Assembly (NCBI RefSeq): GCF_019649055.1
Contig: NW_026570234.1
Coordinates: 1,240,001-1,304,000 of the forward strand
Length of the DNA: 64,000 bases
Direction of reading: 5' to 3'
Source of the DNA: Paramacrobiotus metropolitanus
Taxonomy: Eukaryota; Tardigrada; Eutardigrada; Parachela; Macrobiotidae
A program made the position numbers and the translations under genes. Shown piece by piece: positions 1 to 12,502 of the stretch (its first letter is position 1; each line of letters begins with the position of its first letter). The notes under the pieces were generated by a model that saw only the letters and a list, made by a program, of their open reading frames with translations, was not told where the DNA came from and searched no databases.

Positions 1-3000
1 CTGGAATTATTCTGGAGAACTATATCTGCAAGAACAAAAAATCTCTTTGGTTCAGTGTGTCGACAGATCTGAAAGTGGATGCGGAACGAGATCTGAGCGA
101 CATCGGAGCAGAATATATCCCCGTTTATCGACTGGAAAAGCAAACTTACAACTCTCTTCCATACAGTGAAGGTGTGATGTTTGCTACTTACTCAGCCCTG
201 ATATCGCGGACCGGCAACAAAAAAGGGAAGTATCAGTCCCGTCTGGACCAGCTGATTGCGTGGTGTGGACCAAAATTCGACGGTGTCATTGTGTTTGACG
301 AATGCCACAGAGCTAAGAATCTCTGCCCTGCGAAGGACGCTAAACCCACAAGAACGGGAATCAATGTTGCTGAACTTCAGAAACGACTGCCAGGAGCCCG
401 CATTGTTTACGCCAGTGCTACAGGTTAATATTCATAGCAGCCTGCACCATTGTTCTAATAGTCTTTACCCAGTGCTGATAGTTTTTTTCAAATATGATTT
501 TGTGGGCTCGTTAATTTAAAAAAATCTGCTATAGTATTTAAGTTGTTTTAAAATGATGTACTTCAGTTTAATGGATCTTACGTTCTGTTTAGGCGCTTCG
601 GAACCCCGAAATATGGGTTATATGGTCCGACTCGGATTATGGGGGGAAGGCACGCCTTTCGAAGATTTCTCTAAATTTATGGCGTCTATTGACAAGCGGT
701 ACGTATATACTCAAAGGAATTTGGCGAACGCTTAAAATGTTTGAAGCTTAACAGTGTGTTATTATTTTCGCTGATTTATTTTACTACCGAACACGAATAA
801 TGGACGCGCGTACAATATATATACGATACACACTTTACTAAACCATTAAAGGTAGAAAGCTGAATAAGCTTTGGTTAGTTGAGCTTGGCTTAAAATTGCA
901 GTGGAGTGGGAGCAATGGAATTGGTGGCTATGGAAATGAAACACCGCGGAATGTACATTGCTCGCCAGCTAAGTTTTGAAGGGGTTTCGTTTGTGGTACA
1001 GGAAGTGGAGTTGAAGGAAGATTTTATTCAGTTGTACGATCGGTGCTGTAAATTCGTAAGTCCTTCTAGCTCTCCCTCAATCGATGATTAAATAAAGATT
1101 ACAAAACTGCGCGTTTTTTTAGTGGATTCACGTGGAAGAGCAGTTCGAACAGGCAATGGTCTTAGCTCATAAGAACTCGAAAAAGGAGTCTTTCATAGTG
1201 TAAGTGGTATATTTATCGTTTCCCTTCGATGTATTTGGTTCCTGTGTTGTGTGCTAATGACGATCGACATTTTTGTGTTTTTATTTTATGTAGTACTCTA
1301 ATTCAGGTTTATGATAATTCTTACTAGTTATGACTTTTGCCCATGGAGCCATGAGTTGTCAGTGATTTTGATTTCTTTGCATTTGCTCCAATTTTTCTTT
1401 GCAGTTGGCTTCAATTTTGGGGAACACACCAGCGCTTTTTTAAGTATTTGTGCCTATCATCGAAAGTCGAGGCAGCTGTAGCTGCGGCAAATAAGGCTGT
1501 TGAGGAAGGAAAGGTCAGTAAATTTTTAATTAAATCCAATATTTTTTGGTAATGATTGCCTGTTTTAATATGTATTATACTCTAATGATTTAATTCTGGT
1601 AGTCAGCTATAAATTCATTCCTTATAGTGGGATTCGTTCACAAAACTTGTATACTAAATTAAATTATACTGTACTTGTAGTTAATTTTTAACAGGTGTGA
1701 TTTGCATTTTTTTAGTGTGCTGTCATTGGCCTCCAGTCTACTGGTGAACATAAAACAGATCAAATGCGCTTGGCTCTTGAGGAGGATGGTGAAGAACTGA
1801 CCGACTTCATATCCACTGCACGGTAAATTGCTGCTTGTGATGGTCAAAATAGTCCTGCTGGTCTTGTAAAAATCTGGAGCCGTTTATATGCCTGTGCAGG
1901 GCTGTATTCATGAGCTTGATGGAGAGGTTCCCGGATAAAATGAGCGACGGTGCCGGCGGGCGTGGGGGTCGGTTTCGTTTTGATAATGATGATGATAGTG
2001 AAGCAGAGCTGAGCGATGATCTGAATGAACTTGCCGAAGAGCTCGGAGATGCCATGGAGGAGGCCGGATTAGACAGAGGTATTCGTATGTTTCCGTTTAT
2101 TTAAAAAAGTGTGTATACTCTTATTTAATTTTTTTATTTTGATTATTGTTTTCTGAATCGTCCGTTTAGGATTGGCAAATTTGGATCGACAAAACGTGAA
2201 TAAACTGCTGAAAAAGAAGAAAAGCGATCTGATTGAAGAGTTCGAGACTTTCGCTGACCGGTTGCCAAAGAATATGCTGGATGAATTAGTTGACCAACTG
2301 GGAGGTGCCGATAAAGTTGCAGAAGTAAGCTTCGGCGAAATGCAATTTCATATCTGTTTTATAGTGAAAAAACTAGCATAAATGATATGCGATTACGAGG
2401 TATTAAACATGTACGTGAAAGTTAAAAAAACCAGCATAAATTCATACAGTTACTGTAATAGTTTCCTGTATTCAGTTGTTTGGCAAACGAGTATTATAAA
2501 TTTCCATTTTACTTAGATGACCGGGCGTAAAGGCCGTATGCTGAAAAATGAACATGGAATTGCCCACTATGACAAGCGAATGTGTGATTTGGACGTCGAA
2601 TCTTTGAATATAGCTGAGAAGGAGCATTTCATGCGTGGACACAAAGTGGTAAGATTTTTGCAGTGCAGCACATGGGAAATTCTGTAATATTCATTGCTTT
2701 GTGTTAATATTACGGGAACATTTATGTTTCATGAATATTGTACGGCTATGGACAACACACAGTAACAAAATTCCTTTACAGGTTGCGATCATCAGTGAGG
2801 CGGCTAGTTCCGGAATATCCCTCCAAGCTGACCGTCGGGTTGCCAATCAGCGCCGACGTGTGCACATCACGCTGGAATTGGCTTGGAGCGCCGATCGTGC
2901 CATTCAGCAGTTTGGTCGAACGCACCGCTCAAATCAGACATCCGCCCCGGAATACGTCTTCCTGATTAGTAATGTAGCCGGAGAGAAGCGGTTTGCTAGT

Positions 3001-6000
3001 GTTGTAGCCTCGCGATTGGAGCGTTTGGGAGCGTTAACTCATGGAGATCGTCGTGTGACGGAAACGAGGGACCTGTCACAGTTCAACATTACGAACAAAT
3101 TTGGTAGATCCGCGCTAATGGACACGATGAAGACATTCACGCGGGAAAAGTACAATGTGGTGAAATTCCCAGAAAACTTTGAAGGAAATTTTGTGGAAGT
3201 TATGCAGAAGGTATTAAAAAATATATGTACTTTGCCTTGCTGTTACCTTAAACATCGTGGTCCATGCAGGCATTGAGAGATGTTGGCTTGCTGGAATATC
3301 ATCCAAAGAATGGAACCCATAAAGTTGTCAACTGTAAGCACACGAATTAATAATTATTTTGTTTTAATACAAAATTGCGGTCATAATTTTACGATTTGTA
3401 ATTCTTGTTTCCAGCCTTTAAAATCGACAAGTTCATGAATCGCATCCTCGGGTTGGAAATCTGGCTTCAGTCGGCCTTGTTCCAGTATTTTGTCGACACA
3501 TTGGATGCTGTCGTTCACAAGGTTTGCTTGATTATCAGAAGTGTCTTTGACTTGCGTTGGACTGTTGTGAAGATACAGGTTTTTTTAGCAATTTCAATGT
3601 TTCTTACGTGCGTTACTTAATTGCTGAAAATATTACAAGGATTTTTAGTAAGATAGGAAACAAAATGTATTTTTTTCGTTCGTGTTATCTGTTATGTACG
3701 TATGTTGCTAAAGCGCTTTATTTGGGTATTTTATTCGTTTTATGTGCTCGTAGGCTAAAGAAGAGGGAAAATATGATCTCGGCACTATGGAATTAGGTAC
3801 GTACAGGAATTATTGTCTTCTGGTCAGTGCAACCTGGCTAAAGCTCGCGGAATTTTTTTAGGTACACCAACGCGCTGTGCAAAATTGGTGAAGCGATTAT
3901 GTTTCGAAGCCAAGGATAAAGAAAAGAGTGTCACTTTTGTCTACACCGTGGAGACCGAACGCGGCATGAGTTTCCAGGATGCCAAAAAGTTGCTTGATGA
4001 TAATCCTGGTCCCAATAACGGCTTTTATTCATCAGAAGTAGTAAGTGATGCCTTTCTTTAGGGGCTACGTTTTCTTTGTTTATTAAATAAAGTGCGTGTG
4101 ATTTATGCGTTTAAAATGTGTTTATTTTCGTGAGCATTCTTTAAATTTTTTCCCGTTTTGCAGTTAAATGCGCCACGCAGTTACATCTTTCTGGCCATTG
4201 GCTCTTCTGTTACTTATGGATTTTCGAAAAAAATTGTAATGTTCAACTTGTACCGTCCTAACACCGGTCATCAAGTGCAGCAGTGGCCATTAGAGGATGT
4301 TCGTACGAAGGGAACGCGTCTTGAAATTGGAGTGGCGGAGCGCACTTGGACTGAATATTACAATGCAACCAGTGAGCGTTGTCAGCATGCATATTTATAC
4401 GGTCACTGCAAGCGCGGCATGGAGTGTCTTGTGGGGCAGCGTAAGCGCCGCGATTTTATCCTCAGGTAAGGTGATAGCTGAATGTAGGGTCAAGTCAAAA
4501 ACGTGTTATGTTTTTTTCCGTTGTTGTTTCGCTTGTTGGCTGGGTATCTCTGGAATCTGGATATACGCTGTTCGATTTGTTAGAAATGCTACTGTAGGGT
4601 ATTCAACTTTGTATTTCTTGCGAGAGTGGAAAGTGTCAGAAATTGACAATGAAAACAATGAAAAACGGTTTTATTCTTTACATTTCAGCGGAAGTGTTTT
4701 GAATATTTGGCAACAGCTGGAGAGAGTATTCGATAACGCGTCAAGCGCACAGATCCGCCGGATGCAGATTGTGCGTGCAATTTTTATTGCCAGACGAGTT
4801 ATCGGTAAGGCAGCAAAATATTTTTCATTGATTTATAAGAACAAGGTTTGTCATTTTGAATTTCTCTGTAGGTATCATGCTGCCAAATCATTCGTATTAC
4901 ACGATTATGGAATCTATCATGGAAACTTTGGGTGATCCAATTGACGATACCAAAGCTGCGATTGAGGAAATGGCCAAAGAGGAAGAGCGGATTAATTTCA
5001 CTCCCTATCGCCCGGCTCTGTCTCAAGTTGTTACCGGTTCCATGAAGCCATCCGGTGCTAATAAAGCAAAGCCGTCCACCTCGAAAATGGACTGGGATGC
5101 GGAGTACGATACATCGGAACTGTCTTCGTCAGATGCTTCTGTCAAATCGGAAAAATCGGAGAGAGCGAAGAAATTGAAGAAGAAGCCTGTGCGACCCCGT
5201 GTATTTGAAAGCGACTCAGAACCGGACACGGTCATAGAGAAAGCGTCTGTTCCAGCTGTGAAAAAGGAGCTGTCAATTCCATCAGTTAAGACAGAGCTTT
5301 CGGTGAAAAAATCGGAGAATACTGTGAAGAAGGAATCGCAACCAAAGAAAGCCGAGCCGCGTGATGTCAAACCAAAAGTTGAGGATGATGTGATTTGTTT
5401 GTCATCCGACGAAGAGAACCCAAGACCGATCCCGCTCGGCAAGCCACGCAGTATTAAGCCTGTGAGAAATGCGAAGATCACGGAAGTGTCTTTGTGTGGA
5501 AGTGAAGAAGAAAAAGTGCAAGCAAAAAAAACGACCAAAGCTGTTACCAAAGCTGTTATACTGGATTCGGATTCCGAGGAAGACATTGGGAAGTTTGTCT
5601 TTAACACCAGAAAGCCAACGAAAACCAAAATTCTGCATTTACTCTCCAGTGATGAGGACGATGTTAAGAGTGCGGGATCTCCGAAGAAAGCTGCCACTCC
5701 AAAGAAGTCACCATTTAAAGGCCAGTCGTACAAATCTGTTCCAGTAGCCGGTACACCGAAAAAGTTTAAGCAGCTGAAGTTCGGCGTTAAAGAGGAAGTG
5801 GAAGAAAGCAAGCCAGCAAAAAGCGAAAAACGGGTTGGTGGGTTAGTCGATAAGGAACTGCGGTTGAAGTCACTGGATGGCAGCATGTCGCGGAATGATT
5901 CAAAATTTGATGTGGTGGATCTCATATCAGAAGACGAAGATTCTGTGCTTGAACCGATTGCTACGAAGAAGAAAAGTGAAATTGGGTCGGCTTTGAGCCC

Positions 6001-6325
6001 TTTGAAGACTTTGAACGTTGACACTGATCGACGCCCGATGGCATCTCAAGGCAGCTCCAAGAGTCTCGATTTGGATTCTGACGTGGAAATGCTGGAGAAT
6101 GATGTTTTTTCTGCTGGAATGGGAGTGAAGAAGGGAGCAAGCTTCAAAATGGAGACCGATGACGAGAGTTTAATTGAACAGGTGAGCTGATAATTCGAAA
6201 GGTTCTGCATGGTTCGATTCGGCAAAATAATAATCGGTTTATACGAGTATGTTTTAAATTATACTGCGTGTGTTTGTAATAACTGATTGTATTTCCAGGG
6301 GGTCAAGCGTCTCTTGAGTGAATAG
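1..6325 (+). CDS. SBNO: Strawberry notch homologue (SBNO), 5' partial, 18 exons
   Basis: Nuclear helicase-like transcriptional co-regulator (strawberry notch family; Notch and other signalling outputs). Exons: 1-423, 593-698, 902-1055, 1123-1199, 1405-1513, 1716-1822, 1900-2078, 2170-2324, 2517-2648, 2782-3210, 3270-3333, 3415-3521, 3754-3796, 3862-4040, 4164-4465, 4689-4804, 4872-6181, 6299-6325. All junctions are GT/AG and the joined frame codes 1,338 aa before TAG. Visible family motifs are the DECH box with FDECHRAKN (about 295-320), [16 protein letters not shown] across intron 1, HQRFFKYLC, the helicase-C block [18 protein letters not shown] and [11 protein letters not shown] (2782-2940), ALTHGDRR, and the SBNO C-terminal block ending [11 protein letters not shown]. 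The N-terminus lies left of the window. The last 440 aa are low complexity, Lys/Ser/Asp/Glu-rich, and look like a disordered tail peculiar to this lineage. Family assignment is very secure; the tail's function is unknown. Confidence 0.96.
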
Positions 6326-6503
6326 ATCCAAAGAGGTGTACGTTTGGATTTGCAGACATTTTCGTTAGCCTATTTTAGGTTATTTCCTGTATAGATGTAT
6401 TATATCACGTGGTGTAGAATTGCGCACCGGTATTTTTTGTTAGCGTTCCTTTTTGCACAGAAACACCGGAATATCTTGCGTGATGGTTAGAATTTTCCTT
6501 TTG

Positions 6504-6509
6504 AATAAA
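6504..6509 (+). other. Possible SBNO polyadenylation signal
   Basis: AATAAA lies 179 bases after the SBNO stop codon and is the first perfect hexamer on that strand. It is a plausible 3' UTR end. This rests on position and motif only. Confidence 0.4.
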
Positions 6510-7487
6510 CAAAGATACTCTGTAAATGGCCTGGAGACAATTTGGAACAATTCGAATAGAGTTATTTTGTGATTGACACTTCTTGTAAATCTTGCCTTAT
6601 GCTTGTGACGTAGCCGTTTCCGTTGCAATAATGAATGAAGGATTATGGCTGCTCATACGTATACGAGTATGCGGCACGTTGAAGTTGAATTTTTAAACGA
6701 CGGTCATGCATTATTAGGAAATCGTTGGTAACTTGGTATCCTTCATACAAGTATTCATAACAGGAAGTTTTCTACACCAGTTTTTCTGTATTTGAACTAA
6801 AGTCAGTTAAGTAATCGAAAACTCAGGAAACTGATCGCAAAACCATTTTTTAGCGGCCCTTGGCCAGCCGCCAATGAATTCTTTTGTATGACACGATTAA
6901 TACTGTACGAGTACGCTTAAAAAATCAGTACACTATGGTCAGTACTTCTCAACGGAAACGACATATTAAGGGAAAGCTGACACGATAACTGTTACTGCTT
7001 AGCCAGATGTCTGGTTTAACAAAATCACCGTATTGAGTATAAAGATACGGTGTAGTACGCTAGTTCCAAGTACAAAGCATTGTCGAAAAAGATACTTGAA
7101 AGTTGGAATTACATACCGGTACAAGGTGCTAAAACTCGCGTTTGGGAGATTTAAGTCCGAAAATCAGTACCGCGCTTCCGCGGGAAGGGAGTTGTCTGTC
7201 CTCGGCGCAGCTTGTATCAAGGAAGAGAACAAAGGAGTGTTTTCCATGTTTAAATTAGCGGCTCGCGAGTGAATGTTTACTTTTACGTTTCATATTTGAT
7301 TGCTCGATGTGAAAAGCGAAAAATGAAATCTAAAATATGAAAGTTTTATGTACTTACTCGTACAGTACATAAAATCACTTACTAACTATGATTTTACAGT
7401 ACTCTTTATAATTATTATGTCCACAACTGCTGAGTGACTGCCTTCCCACCCGGTTGTAAGTGCTACATGGCAAAACAGTGGAAAGTC

Positions 7488-7522
7488 ATAACTTATGAGT
7501 TATGAGTTTATGACTTATGAGA
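7488..7522. repeat. Short TTATGA(G/C) direct repeats
   Basis: Four imperfect copies of a 7-8 base unit, TTATGAG or TTATGAC, lie about 260 bases upstream of the LANCL start. They could be a small regulatory cluster or simple slippage; nothing decides between these. Confidence 0.5.
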
Positions 7523-7781
7523 AGATTCGCAGCATTCCCTCCTTTCAAATTGACAAATTTTAGCAGTCTTGTTGAGGTTTGCGATCTGGTTTTTTGGAGA
7601 TTAGCATCAGCCAGATCGGTATTCCAGTCTGGCATTTGAATTTTAACATTTCCCTCGCATGCGTGCTGCAGTGTAGTTCTATTAAAATCGGGCTTGTGCT
7701 AGCTTCTGCTGCTGCTTGTGCACTGTTGCATGTTGTGAAAACCTTGTTTTTCTTTCTTCCACTGACGGACGATCTTAAGAA

Positions 7782-10700
7782 ATGTCGTCGGGCGACGATC
7801 GACATTTTCCCAATGGCTGTGATGATTATTCGTCTACCGCTGCAGCCAAATTCCTCAATGAACACGGAGAGGTAGGACGTCCTGCCATGACGACATGCTA
7901 CTCTAGTAACCTGTTATTGCGTTTTTTGGAAGAACCGCTCTTTGGTTTTATAACTATTGTACGACGATTCTATGGTGTTTGAACAGCTTACATCGGATTT
8001 TCGGAAGGATCTGGAAACGGAAATTTCTCGTCTGTGTATAAAGCTTGAAAAAAGGAGCGAAGACATTGGCGAACACGATCATAGCGTGTATACAGGACAT
8101 GCAGGTGTGTGTAAATTAGTGTATTACAGTAGACTGCTTGTGTCGAACTTGCTAATTTCGTTTCCATAATATTTGTCCGCTTTCGCAGTTTCCTATCGAA
8201 TTTTTAGAAACCTTAACATCTCTGCATTAAATGATAAATTTTCGTTTTTAAGAGAATCATCTTTTATTTTGCTAATTTCGCGGTCTTTTGTTGAGGTTTT
8301 AAACTTTTGGTATTTGCTGTTTTCTGTGATTTCTGTGATAGTTGATTAAATTATTTTTCACAATTATTGCAGGCATTGCGCTACTGTACATGCACCTGTA
8401 CAAGAATTTTCCTCCCTTCCAAAAGTACAAATATCTAAAAATTGCCCTGTCCCATGTGGAGCCGTATCTGTCCAAGTTGAAGCTGAAGCGGCCGTCGTTC
8501 ATCTGCGGTGAAGCGGGAATTCTGGCGGTCGGCGCGGTGTTGTTGAATCAGCTGAATATGAAGGAGAAAGCGGAGGACTGTGTCAAGAAGTAGGTGCACC
8601 ACCTGTTCTGTGGATCATGTGTTCTGATTACCGTGTAAGCGAATCTTGTCAACCGTTGATAGTTTGTTGAAATTCGGCCGAGAAGTGTCGGATGTGGATG
8701 ACAAGATGCCCGATGAAGTTCTGTATGGACGCGCGGGATACTTGTTCTCGCTGCTCTATGTCAAAACACTCTATGACTCCGACGCGGTCTCCAGCGCGGC
8801 CATTGAAAGTGTAAGATATTTTGCCAGGTTTTCTGTTTTGCACGACGCGCAGTTATTTTGAAAATAATGCTAGTACATCTGGATTATATTTTATCTGGTA
8901 ATAAGTATTTTTTTGGTGTGCGGTGCACAGATTATAAGAGTTTTCGAATGTGTGGACTGCTTTACCGGTTGTAATGGTTTCATTTCATGCCTGTATTAGT
9001 CGCTACAAGATCTTAGGCAACTGTTTTTGCACGATATCGGATAGTTTGTTTAATTTACAATCAGTTGTTTATTTTTAGTGCGTAAATGTTCTATGTAAGA
9101 ATTGTCCACATGTTGGCGATGTCAGATGTGTACACTGTACACACTCATATGTGTTTTTTAATCCCCATTATTTATGTCCTACTGTCGGAATATCATCGCT
9201 CTTACGTTTCTTTCTCATTTGATACTCGGTAGCTATCTTTGTTTCACCTTCGTGAATTATTTACGGCTTGCAGATTTTATGATTTTGTCTTTTCAGGTTG
9301 TGGAAGCCTTGATTCATTCCGGTAAAGCACTCGCACTAGAGGAGAAGAGCAAATTTCCGTTAATGTACAAGTGGCATGATAAGCATTACCTCGGAGCGGC
9401 GCACGGAATCGTGGGAATTCTGTATATGCTTTTACAGGCAGGGTTTGACTCCGTGCTTGATAAATCATTTCTTATCTGTACTTGACCCTTTTCTGTTAAA
9501 CAGACCAGAAAAGATTTGATTGAGGAGTACGTCGAGAATCTGATTAAGCCGACTCTGGATCAACTCCTACTTCTTCGGTTTCCCTCGGGAAATTATCCGT
9601 CGTCAGTATCAAACACCTCCGATAAGCTCGTACAGTGGTGCCACGGAGCTCCTGGTTTTGTTCTACTGTTTTGCAGGGCATCAGAGGTAAGAGTACGTCT
9701 TGTCTTGAAAATACCCGTCAAATTGGGTATTTTTATTCTCCGTTTCGTGTTTCATTGAAAATAATTTGTGCGTTTGTTTTGTTTCTAAGCCCGAAAAAAA
9801 TAGATAAAAAATTGTACTTAAACCGGTGCTTCTAGGTTAGCTGAGTGGGAGAATGTATCGCACTATGTAGAAACTGCGGAGCAATTTACTGTTGCGAAAA
9901 ATTAATATGGGCAGGGTGGTAACAAACAGCTTGTTCGTATTTTCTGAGTTAATTTACACCTTTGTTTAATCTGCTAGACTGATTTTATCTGTTTTGAATT
10001 TATACTCTAGGTTTTTGATGATCAAAAGTATTTGGATGCTGCCCAGGATGCGGCAGAGTGCGTATGGGAACGCGGTTTACTGCAGAAAGGCTATGGACTT
10101 TGCCATGGCGCTGCCGGCAACGGGTATGCCTTTCTGGAATTGTACAAACTTACCAAAGACGTGAAGCATCTGTATCGGGCTATCCAGGTGCGTTATCAGG
10201 TGTCGGTTTGTGCTGCTTGTTCGGGTTGGCGCTATACTGGCGTGATAAGTGGTTTTATTTGCACAGTTCGCCCGGTTCTGCATGGATTACGGTGATCACG
10301 GATGTAGAACGCCCGATCGCCCGTTATCTCTTTTTGAAGGTCAGTCGATGATGTCGCACGAAATTAATTACGTGGAGCTTTTGATACCACAACGTAGTTA
10401 TGCCGCACTCGGCGCCACTCTGGGTAATATCCGGGGGGAAACAAGATGTTTCATGACGTGCGTTTGGGGCAGATTAGCGTACTATTTAGTTGCGTCATAG
10501 CGTGCGAAACATGTCATGAAGCGTTATCGATGAAGTAATTCCCTAATGTTGCTGACTTCATAATAAATAATATTTTGTGTTCTGCCTGTTGTGCCATTTA
10601 AACGGGTGATAACAATTAACGAACAGCAGATAGAGGCGATTTTGAAAAACTTTTTTGGTGTGTTAAATTTTTTTGTAACTTCAAGCCGTTTAGGTTTCTT

Positions 10701-11010
10701 TTGTACCTGTTTTTGGTAAGTGCTGCATTTCGTGTTGTTTCGTTATTCTAGTGTTGGTTCAGTTTTTATGATGGGGAGACTAAAACATGTCCGCTGTTTT
10801 GTGTTTTTACGAACACTTCGTCAAACTGGTTGATAGTATTTTTAGAAAGATTACATTAGGAACCGTTCATTACTTTTTGTTACGTGTCTCTGTGGCTTCT
10901 CCTTGGATTAATCTTCGGCTTTTATTGCAGGTCTGGCCGGTACCATTTATTTTCTCGCCGATCTCTTGAATCCCAAACGTGCTGCATTCCCAGGATTTGG
11001 ATTGGATTAA
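7782..11010 (+). CDS. LANCL: LanC-like protein (LANCL1/2-like), complete, 9 exons
   Basis: Eukaryotic relative of lantibiotic cyclases. LANCL proteins are zinc enzymes reported to add glutathione to dehydroamino acids in damaged proteins; they are cytosolic or membrane-associated. Exons: 7782-7871, 7987-8104, 8373-8589, 8663-8810, 9297-9442, 9509-9686, 10011-10187, 10267-10339, 10931-11010. They join to 408 aa, the usual family length. Family motifs in order: SVYTGHAGIALLYMHLY, FICGEAGILAVGAV, EVLYGRAGYLFSLLYV, HYLGAAHGIVGILYML, FPSGNYPSS, VQWCHGAPGFV, KKGYGLCHGAAGNGYAF (written with Q before KGYG here), DHGCRTPDRPLSLFEG and a terminal FPGFGLD. The expected zinc ligands are present: Cys of WCHGAPG, and Cys-His of LCHG. 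The start is the only ATG in frame with the first exon. The exon 5/6 junction has an alternative (a GC donor after LLQ); the chosen one is GT/AG and keeps the frame. Confidence 0.95.
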
Positions 11011-11610
11011 TTACTAATTGTTTTCCGTGAAAGATATTTCTCTCCAGTAATTTTGTTGTTTTTTTTGTTTCCATGAATATGCATTGTTTTAGCCTGTGGC
11101 TTCAGCTCTACCCTGCATGTTTGTACCGTACTGGAATGGCTTTATTCTTTACCGCCTTCCAGTTCAAAACGTTTCTGGTGCACCTTTTTGCGTGCCGGGT
11201 ATCGTGCTAGTATTAAAGACCTTTGGTGATGTATGTGAGCAAACAACTTGTTGGTCGGGACATCGAAATGGCTTGTTAGAGCATCGTCGTTATTTACATG
11301 TGTCAGAGCAGATATTTACCTTTTTGTTGAGGTACGTAAAAAAGAGCAGTTCTCTTTTCTTCGCATAGGATGGAAAAAGTAATTTGTTTATTTATGGAAC
11401 TTGCCATTATGAATTTCGAAATCCATACTTAAAGAATTTTAATTTAACCATGAAATGGCTGCAGACTTGCCGATAGTTTAATTATTAACAAAATTATTTT
11501 AACGCACAATACACAGTATTGTCATGGATTAATAGCTTCGCAAACAAAAGTGCTTTTTTAAAAAAATATAAACACTGCAACTCTGGGCCGTGGCTGATAA
11601 TAATTAGAAG
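11011..11610. other. Spacer between convergent genes
   Basis: 3' flank of LANCL and of the candidate gene on the other strand. AT-rich with no recognisable coding sequence. A reading frame at 11096-11368 has no family resemblance and no splice context. Confidence 0.5.
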
Positions 11611-12502
11611 TTAATCAGGATAAAGTGCCAAGATAAATGTTGGCATCAACCGAATCGATGTAGAGCCGGAAACCTTGATGGAGTTAAGATTTCGTTCCTC
11701 AGTTCCTCCACGGAAGGCCATTTTATTTGTCCGTAGACTGTCTGTGGTTTTTGGCTGACAGGATCTGCTACATCTGAATAGTTTCCTCATACATAATCTA
11801 GCAAGAATTTTGTTTGTTTCTCCTCTACTGGCGTTGTTCAACTTTTTCATCATCAAACTGGGCTCTAAATTATTTCTATGTGGACTATTCTAAAGTTTTT
11901 ACGGTCTATAGCAAAATATGTTGGGGCGAAAGCGAAGAGCAATGTGGCGCCGCTGATGAACCTAGGACTACTATAGAACTGAATTAGAATACTACGTCAC
12001 AATGTGACCTTTTGTGTCCTTTATCCTTCTATATATACTCGTACGCAACCAATTCATAATCGGTAAGTACATTACGTGAAATATAATTTTAGAAACTCCA
12101 CCAGCCTTTTGCTCTTACCCGATTTATGAATGCAAGAGAAACACGCTACTTTGAAATGTTTCACGGATTGGGCGGTGCTGCACTATTACAGTATACTTTC
12201 TTCTTATGCATTAGGTTTCTAACAGTTTTGGTTTAAACTTAATATGATGACAATAATTGCTGCTTGAGTCAACAGCCCAGGGCTACTCAGCCAGTATTAG
12301 TAAGTACAAATATACCTTGACGCGAATCAGTTTCCGGTGACTCCTCCCAATGGGGATCCGCGTCCACGAAAGCAGAATCGCTCGTCAGGGCATGGAGCAA
12401 GTGACCATCACTGTGCCCACAAGGAGCACAGTGGACCGCCTCAAACAAGCAACTGCTTGTCAGAAATGTTGTGAACAATATAGCGCGGGCCAGGAGCAGC
12501 AT
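11611..12502 (-). CDS. Candidate small secreted cysteine-containing protein, 2 exons
   Basis: Not recognised. Exon 1 is 12316-12502 and exon 2 is 11611-11864. The donor reads CAAG|GTATAT and the acceptor AATTTAG; phases match and the join gives 146 aa plus stop. Exon 1 begins with a clear signal-peptide-like segment (MLLLARAILFTTFLTSSC...) whose likely cleavage is near VHC-AP. After that come two cysteines (CAPCG) and, in exon 2, a basic block LCMRKLFRCSRSCQP with three cysteines. There is no GKR amidation site, so a classic amidated neuropeptide is not evident. It could be a peptide hormone precursor or a small secreted effector, or a chance pair of reading frames. The signal peptide and matched splice phases favour a real gene. 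Confidence 0.45.

Larger units (their letters stand above)
6326..7781. other. SBNO-LANCL intergenic region
   Basis: Holds the SBNO 3' UTR and the LANCL upstream region. Reading frames here (for example 7033-7272) resemble no known family and have no supported splice partners. Three copies of the octamer TACGAGTA or its complement lie at 6662, 6906 and 7355. No RNA gene was recognised. Confidence 0.6.

Noticed and set aside
5023-6024. 333-codon minus-strand open frame opposite SBNO exon 17
   Set aside because: It is the exact antisense of the Lys/Ser/Asp-rich SBNO tail; its Phe/Ser-rich translation is what antisense of that codon use gives.
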